From the NCBI GenBank assembly GCA_028551475.1, contig CM052361.1, positions 15,937,274-16,001,273 on the forward strand: a DNA stretch of 64,000 nt, written 5' to 3'. Source of the DNA: Casuarina equisetifolia (Eukaryota > Streptophyta > Magnoliopsida > Fagales > Casuarinaceae). A program made the position numbers and the translations under genes. This document shows, piece by piece, positions 36,057-48,058 of the stretch (position 1 is its first letter; each line of letters opens with the position of its first letter). The notes beneath the pieces were generated by a model. The model saw only the letters and a list, made by a program, of their open reading frames with translations. It made no database searches and was not told where the DNA came from.

Positions 36057-36600
36057 ATCTCCCCTTTTTTTATGATGATGAAATATTTCAATAGTATGGC
36101 ACATGTCACCAAATATCAATCATGTTTTTCAAGAGAACACAACTTATCATTACAACATATTGATCATCATACAATTAAAGTTGCAAATAGTTACTACATA
36201 TGACCACAAGCAAGTCTTATACATGTGTCTAGCATATTTCAAAATTTACCATAGAACATGGGATTTTTCAAGCAGGGTTGATATGTATCCCACATTCTGC
36301 ACTGATACAATTAGAAATGAGACTTTACATGTGCACTATTCTCTCCCCCTTTTTGTCATAAGCAAAAAGAATGATTATGCAAGTAATCAAGATAGGCGAC
36401 AAAAAACTGAATAGATAGTAAACCAACAAGGATAAGAGTAGGGTACTAACCAGATTCTATAGGAGTGAAAATAGGGCCGCTCCCTCTCAAACCAAGCAGT
36501 TTGAAAAACAATAAAAGAATAAAGAGATATCAATAATAAATAGTTCAAAGATTTTAAAGGACTAACATTCCAAGTTCTCATCTAAGAGCATAAAATCTAT
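36057..36600 (-). other. Sir2 3' untranslated tail with two polypurine tracts
   Basis: On the minus strand a purine tract abuts the LTR (36057-36072) and a second, aaaaagggggagagaa, lies at 36341-36357. No coding sequence; the ORF at 36103-36414 on the opposite strand is not a gene. Confidence 0.75.
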
Positions 36601-38010
36601 CCTTTAATAAAGGTTTGGTTAAGATATCAGTAATTTGTTGATTAGTGCTCATAAATTCAAGTATAACATCACCTTTCTGAACATGATCCCGAATGAAGTG
36701 ATGTCTAATTTCTATGTGCTTTGTTTTATAGTGCTAGATAGGATTCTTAGTGAGATTTATTGCACTAGTGTTGTCACATTTTAGTGGAACTCTATGTGAT
36801 AGGATGCCATAATCCTTTAATTGCTGTTTCATCCATAAGATTTGAGCACAACTACTAGCAGTAGCAATATATTCGGTTTCAGTGGAAGAAAGAGCTACAC
36901 AATTTTGTTTCTTAGAGTGCCAAAAAATAAGCATATTTCTGAGATAGTGACATCCACCACTCATACTCTTCCTATCTAGTTTGCATCCAGCATAATCAGA
37001 ATCACTAAATGCATGCAAATCTAAAGTGGTGTCTCTAGGATACCAGATTCCTAGGGAAACTGTGTCTCTAAGGTATCTAAATAGTCTTTTAACAGCAACT
37101 AGGTGTTGTTCTTTGGGATTGGATTGATACCTAGCACATAGACACACACTAAACATGATATCCGGTCTAGATGCAGTCAAGTATAGCAAAGAACCAATCA
37201 TGCCATGATATGATTTAGTGTCTACACTAATTCCATCTTCATCATTAGATAATGATAAGGAAGTGCTCATTGGTGTGTTCATTGGTTTGGAATCATGCAT
37301 CTTGTATTTCTTGAGCAATTCATTTGTGTATTTTGTTTGACTTATAAAAGTCCCTTTGTTTGTTTTTTTTATTTGCAATCCAAGAAAATATGTTAATTCA
37401 CCCATCATATTCATTTCAAATTCACTTTGCATGCATGCAGCAAATTCTTCACATAGTTTAGAGTTTGTAGAACCAAACACAATATCATTAACATATATTT
37501 GAACAATTAAAATTTCTTTTTCTTTGTTCTTTATATATAATGTGTTGTCCACTTTTCCCTTTCTGAAATAATGATTAATCAAGAATGAACTTAGTTTATC
37601 ATACCAAGCCCATGGAGCTTGTTTTAAATCATATAAAGCTTTTGACAGTTTAAAGACATGATTTGAATAAATCGGATCTTCAAATCCAGGTGGTTGTTCG
37701 ACATATACCTCTTCCTTTATAATACCATTCAAAAATGCACTCTTGACATCTATTTGAAATAAGGTAAAGTTCATACAACAAGCAAATGCAAGTAAGTTCT
37801 GAATTGCTTCCAACCTAGCTACTAGTGTAAATGTTTCATCATAGTCAATCCCTTCTTCTTGACTATATCCTTGTGCCACTAATCTAGTCTTATTTCTAGT
37901 AATAGTACCATTTTCATCTAGTTTATTCCTAAAAACCCATTTTGTACCTATAACTAGATGATCCTTTGGTCTAGGAACTAGATTCTAGACCTTCCTTCTT
38001 TCAAACTAGT
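36601..38010 (-). pseudogene. Sir2 reverse transcriptase and RNase H
   Basis: The longest copia pol ORF here (36734-37879, 381 codons, minus) covers almost the whole RT and most of RNase H. It carries GIDYDETFTLVARLEAI, QIDVKSAFLNG with the first catalytic Asp (near residue 43), YVEQPPGFEDP, LSKALYDLKQAPWAWYDKL, the palm box YVND in place of YVDD, MMGELTYFLGLQI, SLLYLTASRPDIMF, LHAFSDSDYAG and the STETEYIA block. Upstream sequence (to 38010) reads the NLVPRPKDH...GTKWVFRNKLDENG lead-in across stops. Downstream, a CAG-to-TAG type stop at 36731-36733 separates the RNase H end ([15 protein letters not shown]). The first Asp of YVDD binds catalytic metal, so YVND predicts a dead enzyme. Confidence 0.92.
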
Positions 38011-38299
38011 TCAATTCTTCTTACATAGTAAGAAACCAGTTTTCATCTTCAAGAGCCTCATCTACTTTCTTTGGCTCTACTTAAGATAAAAAGACTTGAT
38101 GTTCACATGTGTTGTAAACCCGAAACCTTGTACTTACTCTAACATTTGGATTTCCTATGATGTGATCGTGATCTACTTCATTTCTAACTCTAGGGAAGGA
38201 AGGTTCTCTAGTTTCAGACTCCCCCTCAACTTCAACCCTATTTGGAAGACTTTTATTTCCATCTTTCTCTTCTGTCTCTAGGATGCCATGACAATCATC

Positions 38300-39560
38300 C
38301 TCAAACTTAACATTGAATTGACTCTTTTACAACTAAGGTTCGTTTGTTGAATATTCTATATGCTTTACTTATATGAGAATATCCAAGAAATATTCCTTCA
38401 TCACTCTTGGAATCAAATTTCCCAAGTATGAAATATTTGGTTTTCTTTCGAAGAATAATTCAAAAAGTGTCTTTTTTAAAATAGGTCTTATTAAAGCATG
38501 ATTTAAAATATAACAAGTTGTGTTTATAGCTTCTCCCCAAAAATATTTAGGAAGATTATATTCACATGGTTCTAGCCATTTCTTGAAGAGTTCTATTTTT
38601 CCTTTCAACAACATCATTTTGTTGTGGTGTTCTAGGAGCTGAAACATTGTGTGAAATACCATTTTCTAAACAAAATTTTTCAAAGAGTTGGTTTTCAAAT
38701 TCACCATTATGATCAGTTCTTATTTTTATAATTGAAAGACCTTTTTCATTTTGAATCATTTTACAAAATTCAACAAACTTCTTAAATGCCTTATCTTTCT
38801 TAGCAAGCATGTATGTCTATGTGAATCTAGAATAGTCATCTATAATGACTAAGACATAATATTTACCATTTGATGTTACTATTCTCATAGGACCGAAAAG
38901 GTCCATGTGCAGTATTTCTAATGGTCTAGATGTACTTACCACAAGCTTTGACTTGAAGCTACTTTGTATATGTTTGCCCTTAATACATGCTTCATATATT
39001 CTATCATTGTTAAATTCTAAAGATGGAAGACCTTTTACTAGATTGTACTTACACAGTTTTTATATCAATCCTAGACCCGCATGTCCTAGCCTTCTATGCC
39101 ATAACCAAGCATCAATATTTCTATTTACAACCAAACATGTTTGTTCAACATTCATCTTACTTAAATCAAGCACATAGATATTGTCTTTCCTTTTTGAATA
39201 ATTTTATGTTTAGCATCTCAACAAGATAACTTTCTTTTCCAAATTTTATTTGAATCCTTTATCACATAACTGAATTATGCTAAGTAGGTTAAATTTTAGT
39301 TCATCTACAAGCAAAACTTCATATATGAGTAGGGTATCAGAGTTACTTATTGTTCCCATTCCTCTTATTCTTCCTTTGGAGTTATCTCTAAAAGATACCG
39401 TACCTCCATTTTTCAACTCAAGTGTTGAGAAGAGCTCCTTCATCCCAGTCATGTGTCGAGAACATCTGTTGTCCATAATCCACATGTTCTTGAGCTTTTT
39501 GTTCCTTACTTGTGCACTCATAACCTACAGAAACAAATTTGATCATTGAAGTGCTTAGTA
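38300..39560 (-). pseudogene. Sir2 protease and integrase remnants
   Basis: Minus-strand pieces read in order. The protease active-site region at 39390-39500 is WIMDNRCSRHMTG, with D-S-G changed to D-N-R. FNLLSIIQLCD follows at about 39250-39300, then an HRRLGHAGLG zinc-finger block (39080 region). The core has HMDLFGPM (about 38905), VIIDDYSRF (about 38840) and, in ORF 38562-38810, IRTDHNGEFENQ carrying the third acidic residue, followed by RTPQQNDVVERKNRTLQEMARTM. The C-terminal part (38369-38560) has HALIRPILKKTLFELFF. All three DDE residues can be seen, but stops, frameshifts and deletions break the frame. Confidence 0.87.
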
Positions 39561-41020
39561 TCCTTTTCTTTTTAGGTCCATGAGTGTTAGTTCGACTTAG
39601 AGTTCTATCATTCTTAGGCAACCAAAGTTTCTTTATTTTGTAAGCCTTTCTAAGTCTTACGAGACATTTATCAAAATTATGGCCAAAATAATTACAAAAA
39701 GAGCATTTATTTTCATGCAGCGGAATTAACCATTCTTTTTCTTTAAAGAAATGAGTGAATGATTTTGATTTGTCATTCAATTTATATCCTAGTCCCACCT
39801 TATCATATATACCTTTTTAAGAATTTAGAATTCTATCTAACATGCCACTACCATTTGTAAATTTCTTTAGCAGTAGATTAGTTTCATTAAGTTTTGATTT
39901 CAAGTCATAGTTTTCTTTTTCTAGTTCACAGACTCTATTCTTAAGATTTTTAACACATACTTGTGAGCTATTTTCTACATGTATTTCAATATCATAGGAT
40001 GCGCTGACACCACAGAAAGTTTCTGTTCCTATTTGCATGTTTTAAGATTTTCTTTGTTTTTCATACATATCATTCATACAAGCATCATATTTCATATATG
40101 CATTAGTAGAAATAACAATGTGATCATTCACGGAAATCAAAGCATCTTTCTTTTCAGTTTCATCTTTACATGTAGTAAGTTTTATGCTTTGTTTATCAGT
40201 AAAATTAATTTTTTGTAAAGAAGTCAACTTTTCCTGTTTTTCATATTTATTTTTTACTTTTAAGTTTCTGTATTTATCTTTTAATTTATTTGTATATTCA
40301 ACTAAATCAGAAAATGTAGTTTCTAACCCAGAGTTTATTTGAAGAAATAGTTCAAAATCATTTACCTCATTATTTTCTTCATCAAGAGTTGTTGTTGCGG
40401 TTAGGCATAGATGTGCAACTTCTTCTTTAGTTTCTTCATCAAATGAGGAGTTCTCATCATCCTAAGCAGCAATCATCGCCTTTTTTTTTGTTCTTGCTAT
40501 TTCTTTTCTTAATCACCAGACAATTAATTTTGATGTGTCCTAGTTTCCTACATTTATAACACACATTCTCCCTAGGTTCATTTAATTCTTTTCTCTTATT
40601 TTGCCCTATGTTTTTGTTTAATCCTCTTCTTAGGAATTTTCTAAATCTTCTAGCTATAAAAGCTACTTCATCATTTTCTGACTCTTCCTTTTTAACCTTT
40701 TCAACTTCTACTTTAAGTGCAAGTGATCTCTTATTTTCCTTTTCTTTCTCTCTTCTCATAAGCTGCATTTCATGAGTCTTAAGAGAACCAAGCAAATCAT
40801 ATAAAGTCAACACATCTAGGTCATGAGCTTCTTCTATGGCCATCTTTTTAGGATCCTAACTCTTAGGTAAGGATTGGGAAATTTGAATCATGGAAAAGAA
40901 TCATGGATCTTGGCCTATTATGAAGACTTGCATTAATTGTTTCCAATGCCTAAAATTAATGCCATCAAACAAGGGAGGTTTATTAAACCCCGTAATAGCT
41001 AACCCTTTATCAAAAGCCAT
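39561..41020 (-). pseudogene. Sir2 gag with internal deletion
   Basis: The gag ATG lies at 41020 (minus); the N-terminus reads FNKPPLFDGINFRHWKQLMQ and VFIIGQDP. Compared with the 447-codon Sir3 gag, roughly 120-130 codons of the UBN2-type core are missing: sequence jumps from the IIGQDP block to WDPKKMAIEEAHDLD near 40860. After this come a basic region, RRFRKFLRRGL and an intact CCHC knuckle, CYKCRKLGHIKINC, then a coiled-coil-like region (40042-40227, 39817-40038). A second intact CCHC knuckle, CSFCNYFGHNFDKC (39418-39798), precedes the protease. Two knuckles in one Gag agree with the Sirevirus type. Gag would form the particle; this copy lacks the core needed for it. Confidence 0.87.
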
Positions 41021-41063
41021 AATGTGGATCTACTCTAGAATATTAATCCTTTTAATTAGAGAA

Positions 41064-41082
41064 CCTGGCTCTAGATGCCAAT
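41064..41082 (-). other. Sir2 primer-binding site
   Basis: Sense strand ATTGGCATCTAGAGCCAGG directly after the LTR end; close to the initiator tRNA-Met type TGGTATCAGAGCC. Identical to the Sir3 site. Confidence 0.8.
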
Positions 41083-42749
41083 TGTTGGGTTTTATAGCTT
41101 AACAAGAAGGGGGAGTTAAATTGTTATTGTACCGAATCTATGCTTTTGTATGATATAAAAAATTCAATCAATTAATTTAACAATTTATATGATAATAAGA
41201 AATCAGACAAACAAAATTATTTAAGCAAGTGAAGAGTAAGAGAATCAACACCCAATTTACCACGGTGGTTTGGCACTCTATCTTAGAGTCCTACGTCCAC
41301 CCTCTTCTCTTTCAATCCAACCGATTGAAATCACCTTTACTCAACCTGATTAGAAGAACACGTTATCCTTAATCCAAATAATTCCTTCTCAAAGGAATTC
41401 TCAAGTTTGAATATAGATTATGATCAAAAGATCATGTACAGTAGCAAATCCCTAAATAATATGTTAGTTTTGGGATATTGCTAATCAAAGGAGCTATTCA
41501 AGCATATATATTAAGATACAAAGCTTTTATCACGAAATCCATAATTTGAATAAATTAGGGTTTAAGATTTTCCTCAAAATTTATGTGTAGTAAATGTTTA
41601 TAAGTGAGATCAGCACATAAATAATGTTATACAAGCTATGATTGAGTATATAATCAAAGATCAAAGCAGATAATTGAATGTTACCAAACCCTTGTGAGTC
41701 ACTAAGAGATGAGCAAACTTGAATCAAATAGTAGGTGAGCTTAAGAGAACGCTTCAAATATATGTAAATCATCAAGAGAAAATCTTCATGCACACATCTC
41801 CTTTAAATAGGAAGCAGATCTAGGGCCTTTTAGGATCAAACCTGAACCATAGCCTTCTTCCCATTAGGAATAGTAGGCTATCTATCAAATCAACCTCATA
41901 TCAGCCTTCAAAGCCAGAATTCGACCGTTCTAACAGCTCGTCTTCCACAGAATCATCCCGTTGAGGTTTCGGCATTTGAGAGAAGCAGAGATGACATTAG
42001 GGATAAGTGAAGTGGCTAAGGTAGACTCATCGAGAGATAGAGACCTCTTATGTGCTTCTTTAATTGAGACAATGTCGTGGCAGGGGCACTTCTCTAATGG
42101 TCAAGACGACATCGTAGCAAGAGAGCTTCTCTAATGGTCAAGACGACATCGTGGCAAGGGCGCTTCTCTGATGGACAAGACGACACCATAGCGTGAGGAG
42201 ACTTCAACGGGGTCAGGTTGATGCGAGCTTGGGCCGCATCACATAGTCTCAGTCTAGCAATAAAGGGTCTAGTCCAGTAATAACAGATCCAGTAGATAGA
42301 CACGGTCCAATATCAATAGGATCCAAAGTTTAATTATGTAAACATAGTCCAAAAATATGATCTTTTACAAAGTTCATATTTTGGTGTATTACATATATTG
42401 ACTTTAAAATAATATCAAGATAGAGTTAATGCCCCTTATGTTCCTACAATTACATTAAACCAAGTATCATATTCCTAAATAAAATATATTCAAATATATT
42501 CTATTTCTTAAAGAAATATTTAAATAATCAATTTATTCAAATATTCAAATATATGTCACAAGAACTTTAAGAATATGTTTTATGAAGGAATGTAGGAACC
42601 CAATTACTTTATAATATCATTAATTGATATTATAATTTGTATACCTTTTACTTCCTATAATTTTTCTTTTTGCACATATAAAAAAATATTTTAAGAATTG
42701 ATATTTACCAAAAATATTTTTAGTCACAGCAAAACCTTATTTTCCAACA
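41083..42749 (-). repeat. Sir2 5' LTR
   Basis: 1667 bp with TG...CA ends. It is longer than its partner mainly because of an extra 37-bp CpG-rich unit. Confidence 0.93.
42067..42195. repeat. CpG-rich 37-bp sub-repeats in Sir2 5' LTR (about three copies)
   Basis: Same unit as 35411-35500 with one additional copy. Some CpG sites are already converted to TpG/CpA (gacaatgtcg for gacgacgtcg). Confidence 0.8.
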
Positions 42750-42754
42750 ACCTA

Positions 42755-42993
42755 GGCCCGTGTGGTTCTTAACCCAGACCAACAGAGCCCACAACCCAGT
42801 CTAGAATGCATTACTTGTGCTCATGCTTGCACTTGTGACTTGTGATCTAGAGGTGTGACCCATAAGGCATCAGACTTGGAAACATTGTCCAACCCATGAG
42901 TCTAACTCACCTGCCTATGTGTGTGACCCAACAAAAGGCTGATCCGTTCTCATGACCTGTGTATGCCTATAACCCAGAAAATAACCTAGTAAA
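42755..42993 (+). repeat. Sir4 5' LTR, middle segment
   Basis: The 239 bp between the Sir2 TSD and the Sir3 insertion point. It contains repeated variants of gtgtgacccaac and caacccag, which also occur at 34300-34400, supporting continuity of one LTR across Sir2. Confidence 0.65.
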
Positions 42994-44103
42994 TGTTAGG
43001 TTTTATGGCTATCCAAGAAAGAGGGGCTGAATTGGATATTTAGAAACTTAGCTAAGTTAAATAATTCTTCTTTTTGATTTCTTGCTTAGCAATCACAATA
43101 ATATCAAAGCATAAGAATGTAAATGAGAACAAAAAAATCACATTTAAGAATTTCATGGTGGTTCAGCACTTTTCACCTACTTCCACCCTCTTCTCCTTCA
43201 ACTTAAACCAAGTTGAAGTCTACTTTACTCCAAACTAGGAAAGCACCTCTCCTTCACCTCACAACTACTAAAAAAGAGTTATATAACTCATGGTTACAGA
43301 GTTAGGTTTATAAAAACCTTAATACATCAAGCTAATTCCTCAAATATATGATATGGGTGAGGATTTAAGCTTATCAGAGAGCTAATCAAATGTATACAGA
43401 ATTAATCCAAGCTCTAATCATGAAATTCCCAAATTTCACAAATCTAGGGTTTCAAATCTACAATGATCCTTTTGTGCAAATAATGTTTTTAGATAATCTA
43501 GCATATACAAAGATCAATCTATCAAATGATATTCACAAGATAACGATTTAGGAAATATCACTGAAAATTTTCTTTTTTTTCAAGGATTGAAGAACATGGC
43601 AGCAAGAGCAAATCAATGAAAGCTTTAATTTCTTTTGATCAAATCAGCAAGTATATCGATCAGCAAGCACAAATACTCATCTGAAGTTCCCTTTTATAGC
43701 AGATATTCAAACCTTGAACACGTTCGGGTTTCGGTTCAAACCTTTTTGAATTTCTTCCATTGAGATTTGATAGACACGATGTCATATAGCTGCAAAACAT
43801 GATTTTTCCAACAAAATAGCCATTCTGACACTTAGTCGCCTCATCATTCTTCCCGTTGGAGTCGATGTCGCGAGAGAGATTGAGAAGAGGAAGGTGACTT
43901 GTATGGCTAGGGCTTCAGACAGGTTCAATCATAAGAGCTTAAGCTCTTATCTGCTCAAGATGCCACCGTTTTGTTTAAATCAAAGGCACTGGGCTTCAAT
44001 TTCACGGGCTTCAGATCTATTTCTTATACGCTTGGGTTTTGCATCTCACAAGCTTCGGTTTCGTAGGGTGCACGTTCACGGGCCTTAGCTTCATAGGCTC
44101 CAG

Positions 44104-44143
<40 letters not shown>

Positions 44144-44530
44144 CATGTACCCATATATATAGATATATGGTCGGTCCAATGAAGATGTGTACTCCAATGT
44201 AACAAGCCTTTGCTTTTCAAATGTACCTATAAGCACACCAATTCCAAGTATCAAATTTCTTTAATATGAACAATAATATGAATTAAGCTACTAATTAAAA
44301 TATCATAGAATAAATCAAATTTACTTCATATTTGATATTTGATAATAAAATGTAGGAACCCAGCTACTTTGTAATATCATTAATTGATATTATAATTTAC
44401 ACATCTTTTACTTCCTTTGATTTTCAATATGTGCACATCATTTCATATATTCAACATATATTCAAATATATATATTCAACCATAATAAAATTTTTTTCAA
44501 TCAAAACATACAAACACATGATGTTCAACA
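42994..44530 (-). repeat. Sir3 3' LTR
   Basis: 1537 bp from TGTTAGG to TTCAACA on the plus strand. It includes a (TA)n run at about 44103-44141. Confidence 0.93.
44103..44141. repeat. (TA)n microsatellite inside Sir3 3' LTR
   Basis: About 19 TA units with one interruption. The matching site in the 5' LTR (50971-51006) is an interrupted TA/TG tract, so the run changed in length after insertion. Confidence 0.85.
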
Positions 44531-45061
44531 ATCTCCCATTTTTTTATGATGATGAAATTTTCATATTGAATCCAACCAATTAGCACATGGTACTACTCGG
44601 GTGGCATAAAGATTGCATAATTATGTATCCCAGTCATGTATGAATGTATAACTATGGTAAGCATATTCATGTTTACATAGATATTCATTAGAGCAAGTAT
44701 ATTCATCATAGCAAGTATGTTTATGCACACAGTAAGGTGTAAGAGAGTTTTATCCCACATTCTACATTGAAAGTCAGAAATGAAACATACATGTGCTACG
44801 AATGTACTCTCTCCCCCTTTTTGACATTAGCAAAAAGAGCATCATGGGGAAAGGTAAGTAAGAAAGATGGATAAAAATGAAGAGTATGGTAGCAGAGGTC
44901 TGACTTGTTTCGGATGTGTGACAGTGTTCCCCCTCAGGATAGGAACCAAATAAAGAATACACAAACAAGGTGTAGAACAAAAATGCTCACAGATTTTAAG
45001 CAATATCATTAAGCAGACACATACCAAGCTCTCTTCAGAGAGTAGAGAACTTTTCATTGTC
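44531..45061 (-). other. Sir3 3' untranslated tail with polypurine tracts
   Basis: On the minus strand a purine tract abuts the LTR (44531-44546), aaaaagggggagagag lies at 44807-44822, and a shorter ccctgaggggga-like tract lies near 44928. Small ORFs at 44774-45057 are not genes. Confidence 0.75.
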
Positions 45062-46440
45062 CAATGGTTTTAGTAAAAATATCAGCAAGTTGCTGGTTAC
45101 TCCTAACAAACTCAATAGAAATATTGAATTTTTCAACATGGTCTCAAATGAAATGTTGTCTTATTTCTATATGTTTGGTTTTAGAGTGCTGAATTAGATT
45201 TTTAGTTAGATTTATTGCACTGGTATTATCACACTTTAATGGAATCTTAGTAAAGAAGAGACCATAATCTTCTAATTGCTATTTCATCTATAGAATCTGA
45301 GCACAATAGCTAGCCGCAGCTATGTATTCTACCTAAGTGGAAGAAAGAGCAACGTTGTTTTGTTTCTTGGAGTGCCAAGAAACCAGCATGTGTCCTAGAA
45401 ATTGACATGTACCACTCGTACTTTTTCTATCTATTTTATAGCCAGCATAGTCGCAATCACTAAATGCATGTAAATCAAACTTAGTATCTCTTGAATACCA
45501 AATGCCTAATGTAATTGTATCTTTTAGATACCGAAAGATCCTTTTAATAGCTTTTAAATGTTGTTCCTTGGGATTAGATTGAAATTTTGCACATAAACAA
45601 ACACTAGACATAATGTCTAGCCGAGAGGCAGTTAAATATAGCAAGGAACCAATCATGCCTCTATACATTTTAGAATCAACATTAATTCCAACACTATCAT
45701 GTGACAAGGATGTAAATGTGCTTATGAGAGTGTTTATTGGTTTAGAATCATGCATGCTATATTTTCTAAGCAGTTCCTTTGTATATTTAGTTTGACTTAT
45801 GAATATTCCTTTAGATGTTTGTTTAATTTGGAGTCCAAGAAAATAATTTAATTCACCCATCATACTCATTCCAAACTTATGTTTCATAGAATCTACAAAT
45901 TGTTCACACATAACAGAATTTGTAGAGCTAAATACAATATCATCAACATAGATTTGGACAATTAAGATTTCTTTCCCTTGTGTCTTAATAAACAATGTAT
46001 TGTCTACCTTGCCTTTTCTAAAATTTGTATTTAGCATAAAAGTGCTTAGCTTGTCATACCAAGCCCGTGGGGCTTGTTTCAACCCATATAAAGCTTTAAA
46101 AAGCTTAAATACATGATCTAGACATGTGGGATCTTCAAATCCAAGTGGTTGTTCCACATAAACTTCTTCTTTGACAACACCATTTAAGAAAGCACTCTTT
46201 ACATCCATTTGAAAGAGTGTAAAGTTCATGTAGCAAGCAAAAGCAAGCAACATTTGAATGGTGTCTAATCTGGCTACGGGTGCAAATGTTTCATCACAGT
46301 CAATTCCTTATTCTTGACTATACCCTTATGCAACTAACCTGGCTTTGTTTCTTGTAATTGTCCCGCACTCATCTAATTTGTTTCAAAACACCCATTTGGT
46401 TCCTATAACTGAATGATTTTGTGGTCTTGGAACTAATTTC
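45062..46440 (-). pseudogene. Sir3 reverse transcriptase and RNase H
   Basis: The minus-strand ORF 45333-46253 (306 codons) encodes the RT from MNFTLFQMDVKSAFLNG (first catalytic Asp) through YVEQPLGFEDP, FKALYGLKQAPRAWYDKL, an intact YVDD box, MMGELNYFLGLQIKQ, SLLYLTASRLDIM and the RNase H start LHAFSDCDYAG. A stop follows ALSST (45330-45332), and the RNase H end continues to about 45062 with [14 protein letters not shown] and LADIFTKPLD. The upstream lead-in (46254-46440) carries stops. Of the three Sir copies this RT has the best preserved catalytic boxes, but it is not joined in frame to integrase. Confidence 0.92.
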
Positions 46441-46550
46441 CAAACTTTGCTTCTTTCAAATTGATTTAGTTCATCTTGCATAGCAAGGAACCAGCTTTCA
46501 TCTTCAAGAGCTTCATCTACTTTCTTTAGCCCTACTTGAGATAAGAAAGC

Positions 46551-48027
46551 TTAATGTTCACATGTGTTATGATATCTAGACCATGTACTTACACTATTTA
46601 TAGGATTTCCTAGGATCTGTTGTTGATCTATTTCACTTCTTACTTTAGGAAAGGTAAATTCTCTTGAGTCTAACTCCCCCTTAACGGATACACACTTATC
46701 ATTCACTTCTTGTTCAATGGGGTTCAGATCAGAATCATCCTTAAATTTTACATGAATAGACTCTTCAAACAACTAGAGTTCTCTTATTGAAAACTCTATA
46801 TGCTTTGTTAGTTTGAAAGTAACCGAGAAATATGGCCTCATCACTCTTAGAGTCAAGTTTTCCAAGTGACTCTTTTCCATGGTTTAAAACAAAGCATTTA
46901 CTTCCAAACACATGAAAGTAGGATATATTAGGTTTTCTACCAAATAATAACTCAAACGGAGTCTTTTTCAAAACTGGTCTTAAGAATGCTCTATTTAAGA
47001 TATAGCAAGTTGTACTTATAGCTTCTCCCCAAAAATGTTTAGGAAGATTGTATTCACACATCATGGTTCTAGCCATTTCTTAAAGTGTCCTATTTTTCCT
47101 TTCTACAACACCATTTTGTTATGGTGTTCTAGGTGCTGAAAAATTATGAGATATGTGGTTTTTAGAACAAAATTTTTCAAACTCACCACCATGATTTGTT
47201 CAAATCTTAACTATGGTAAGATCCTTTTCATTTTGGACCATTTTAAAGAAATCAACAAATTTCTCAAATGCTTCATCTTTCCTAACAAGTAGATATTCCC
47301 AGGTATATCTTGTATAATCATCTACTATAACTAAAGCATAATATTTTCCATTCATAGTAGTTGTTCTTAAAGGACCAAATAGATCCATGTGTATTAGTTC
47401 TAACGGTCTTAAGGTAGATACCATTAACTTTGGTTTAAAACTACTTTGAGTGTGCTTCCCTTTCACACAAGCATCACATAACTCATTCTTATTAAAGGTG
47501 AGCTCGGGTAATCCCCTAACTAAGCCATTCTTAGATAATTTCTCTAATAGTCCTAGACTAGCATGACCAAGTTTCCTATGCCACAACCAAGCATCAACAC
47601 TTTTGTTAATAATTAAACATGTTTGTTCATTTTTTAACTTACTAAGATCAAGCATATAGATATTATATTTTCTTTTCCCAATAATTCTCACATTATTCTC
47701 CATATTTTCAACAAGACAAAGTTCTTTTCCAAATCTGATTTTGAAACTATTATCACACAATTGACTTATACTCAATAAATTAAACGTCAATTCATCGACA
47801 TACAACACATCAGATATAAGAAGGGATTTTAGGTTACCTATGCTGCCTATACCCTTAGTTCTTCCTTTGGAGTTATCTCCAAAAGATACAGTACCTCTAG
47901 ATTTCAACTTAAGTGTTGAGAAAAGCTCCATCATCCTAGTCATATGACGGGAATAGCCACTGTCCAAAATCCATAATTCTTTGTGCTTCTTCTTGTCTAT
48001 GTTCATGCTCATATCCTGCAGAAACAA
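46551..48027 (-). pseudogene. Sir3 protease and integrase
   Basis: The minus-strand ORF 47200-48027 (275 codons) starts just before the protease active site WILDSGYSRHMT (D-S-G intact). It continues through the pre-integrase region (FNLLSISQLCDN), the integrase zinc finger (HRKLGHAS...LCDACVKGKH, HHCC intact) and the core with HMDLFGPL and VIVDDYTRY, the first two acidic residues. It stops just before the block with the third acidic residue. The ORF 46765-47076 carries the C-terminal part: MARTMMCEYNLPKHFWGEA, FELLFGRKPN, FGSKCFVLNHGK and AIFLGYFQTNKAYRVFNKRT. The 46551-46772 piece is the linker to RT. Two or more frame breaks separate the parts. Confidence 0.9.
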
Positions 48028-48058
48028 AAGTTTGTGTTAGAGATCTTGGTACCTTTTT

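Larger units (their letters stand above)
34410..42749 (-). mobile_element. Sir2: full-length but defective Sirevirus-like copia element
   Basis: An 8340-bp element on the minus strand with two complete LTRs and perfect 5-bp TSDs accta (34405-34409 and 42750-42754). The internal order from right to left is primer site, gag, protease, integrase, RT, RNase H and two polypurine tracts. LTR length (about 1.65 kb), the Gag type with two zinc knuckles and the doubled purine tracts point to the Sirevirus lineage. The LTRs differ by roughly 6-7 percent by hand count over the first 300 bp, mostly transitions. It is defective through a large gag deletion, an altered protease active site, the RT box YVND and several stops. 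Confidence 0.93.

Noticed and set aside
35405-42195. GC-rich repeats in the Sir2 LTRs as a CRISPR-like or satellite array
   Set aside because: Only two to three units, no unique spacers, and located inside paired LTRs.
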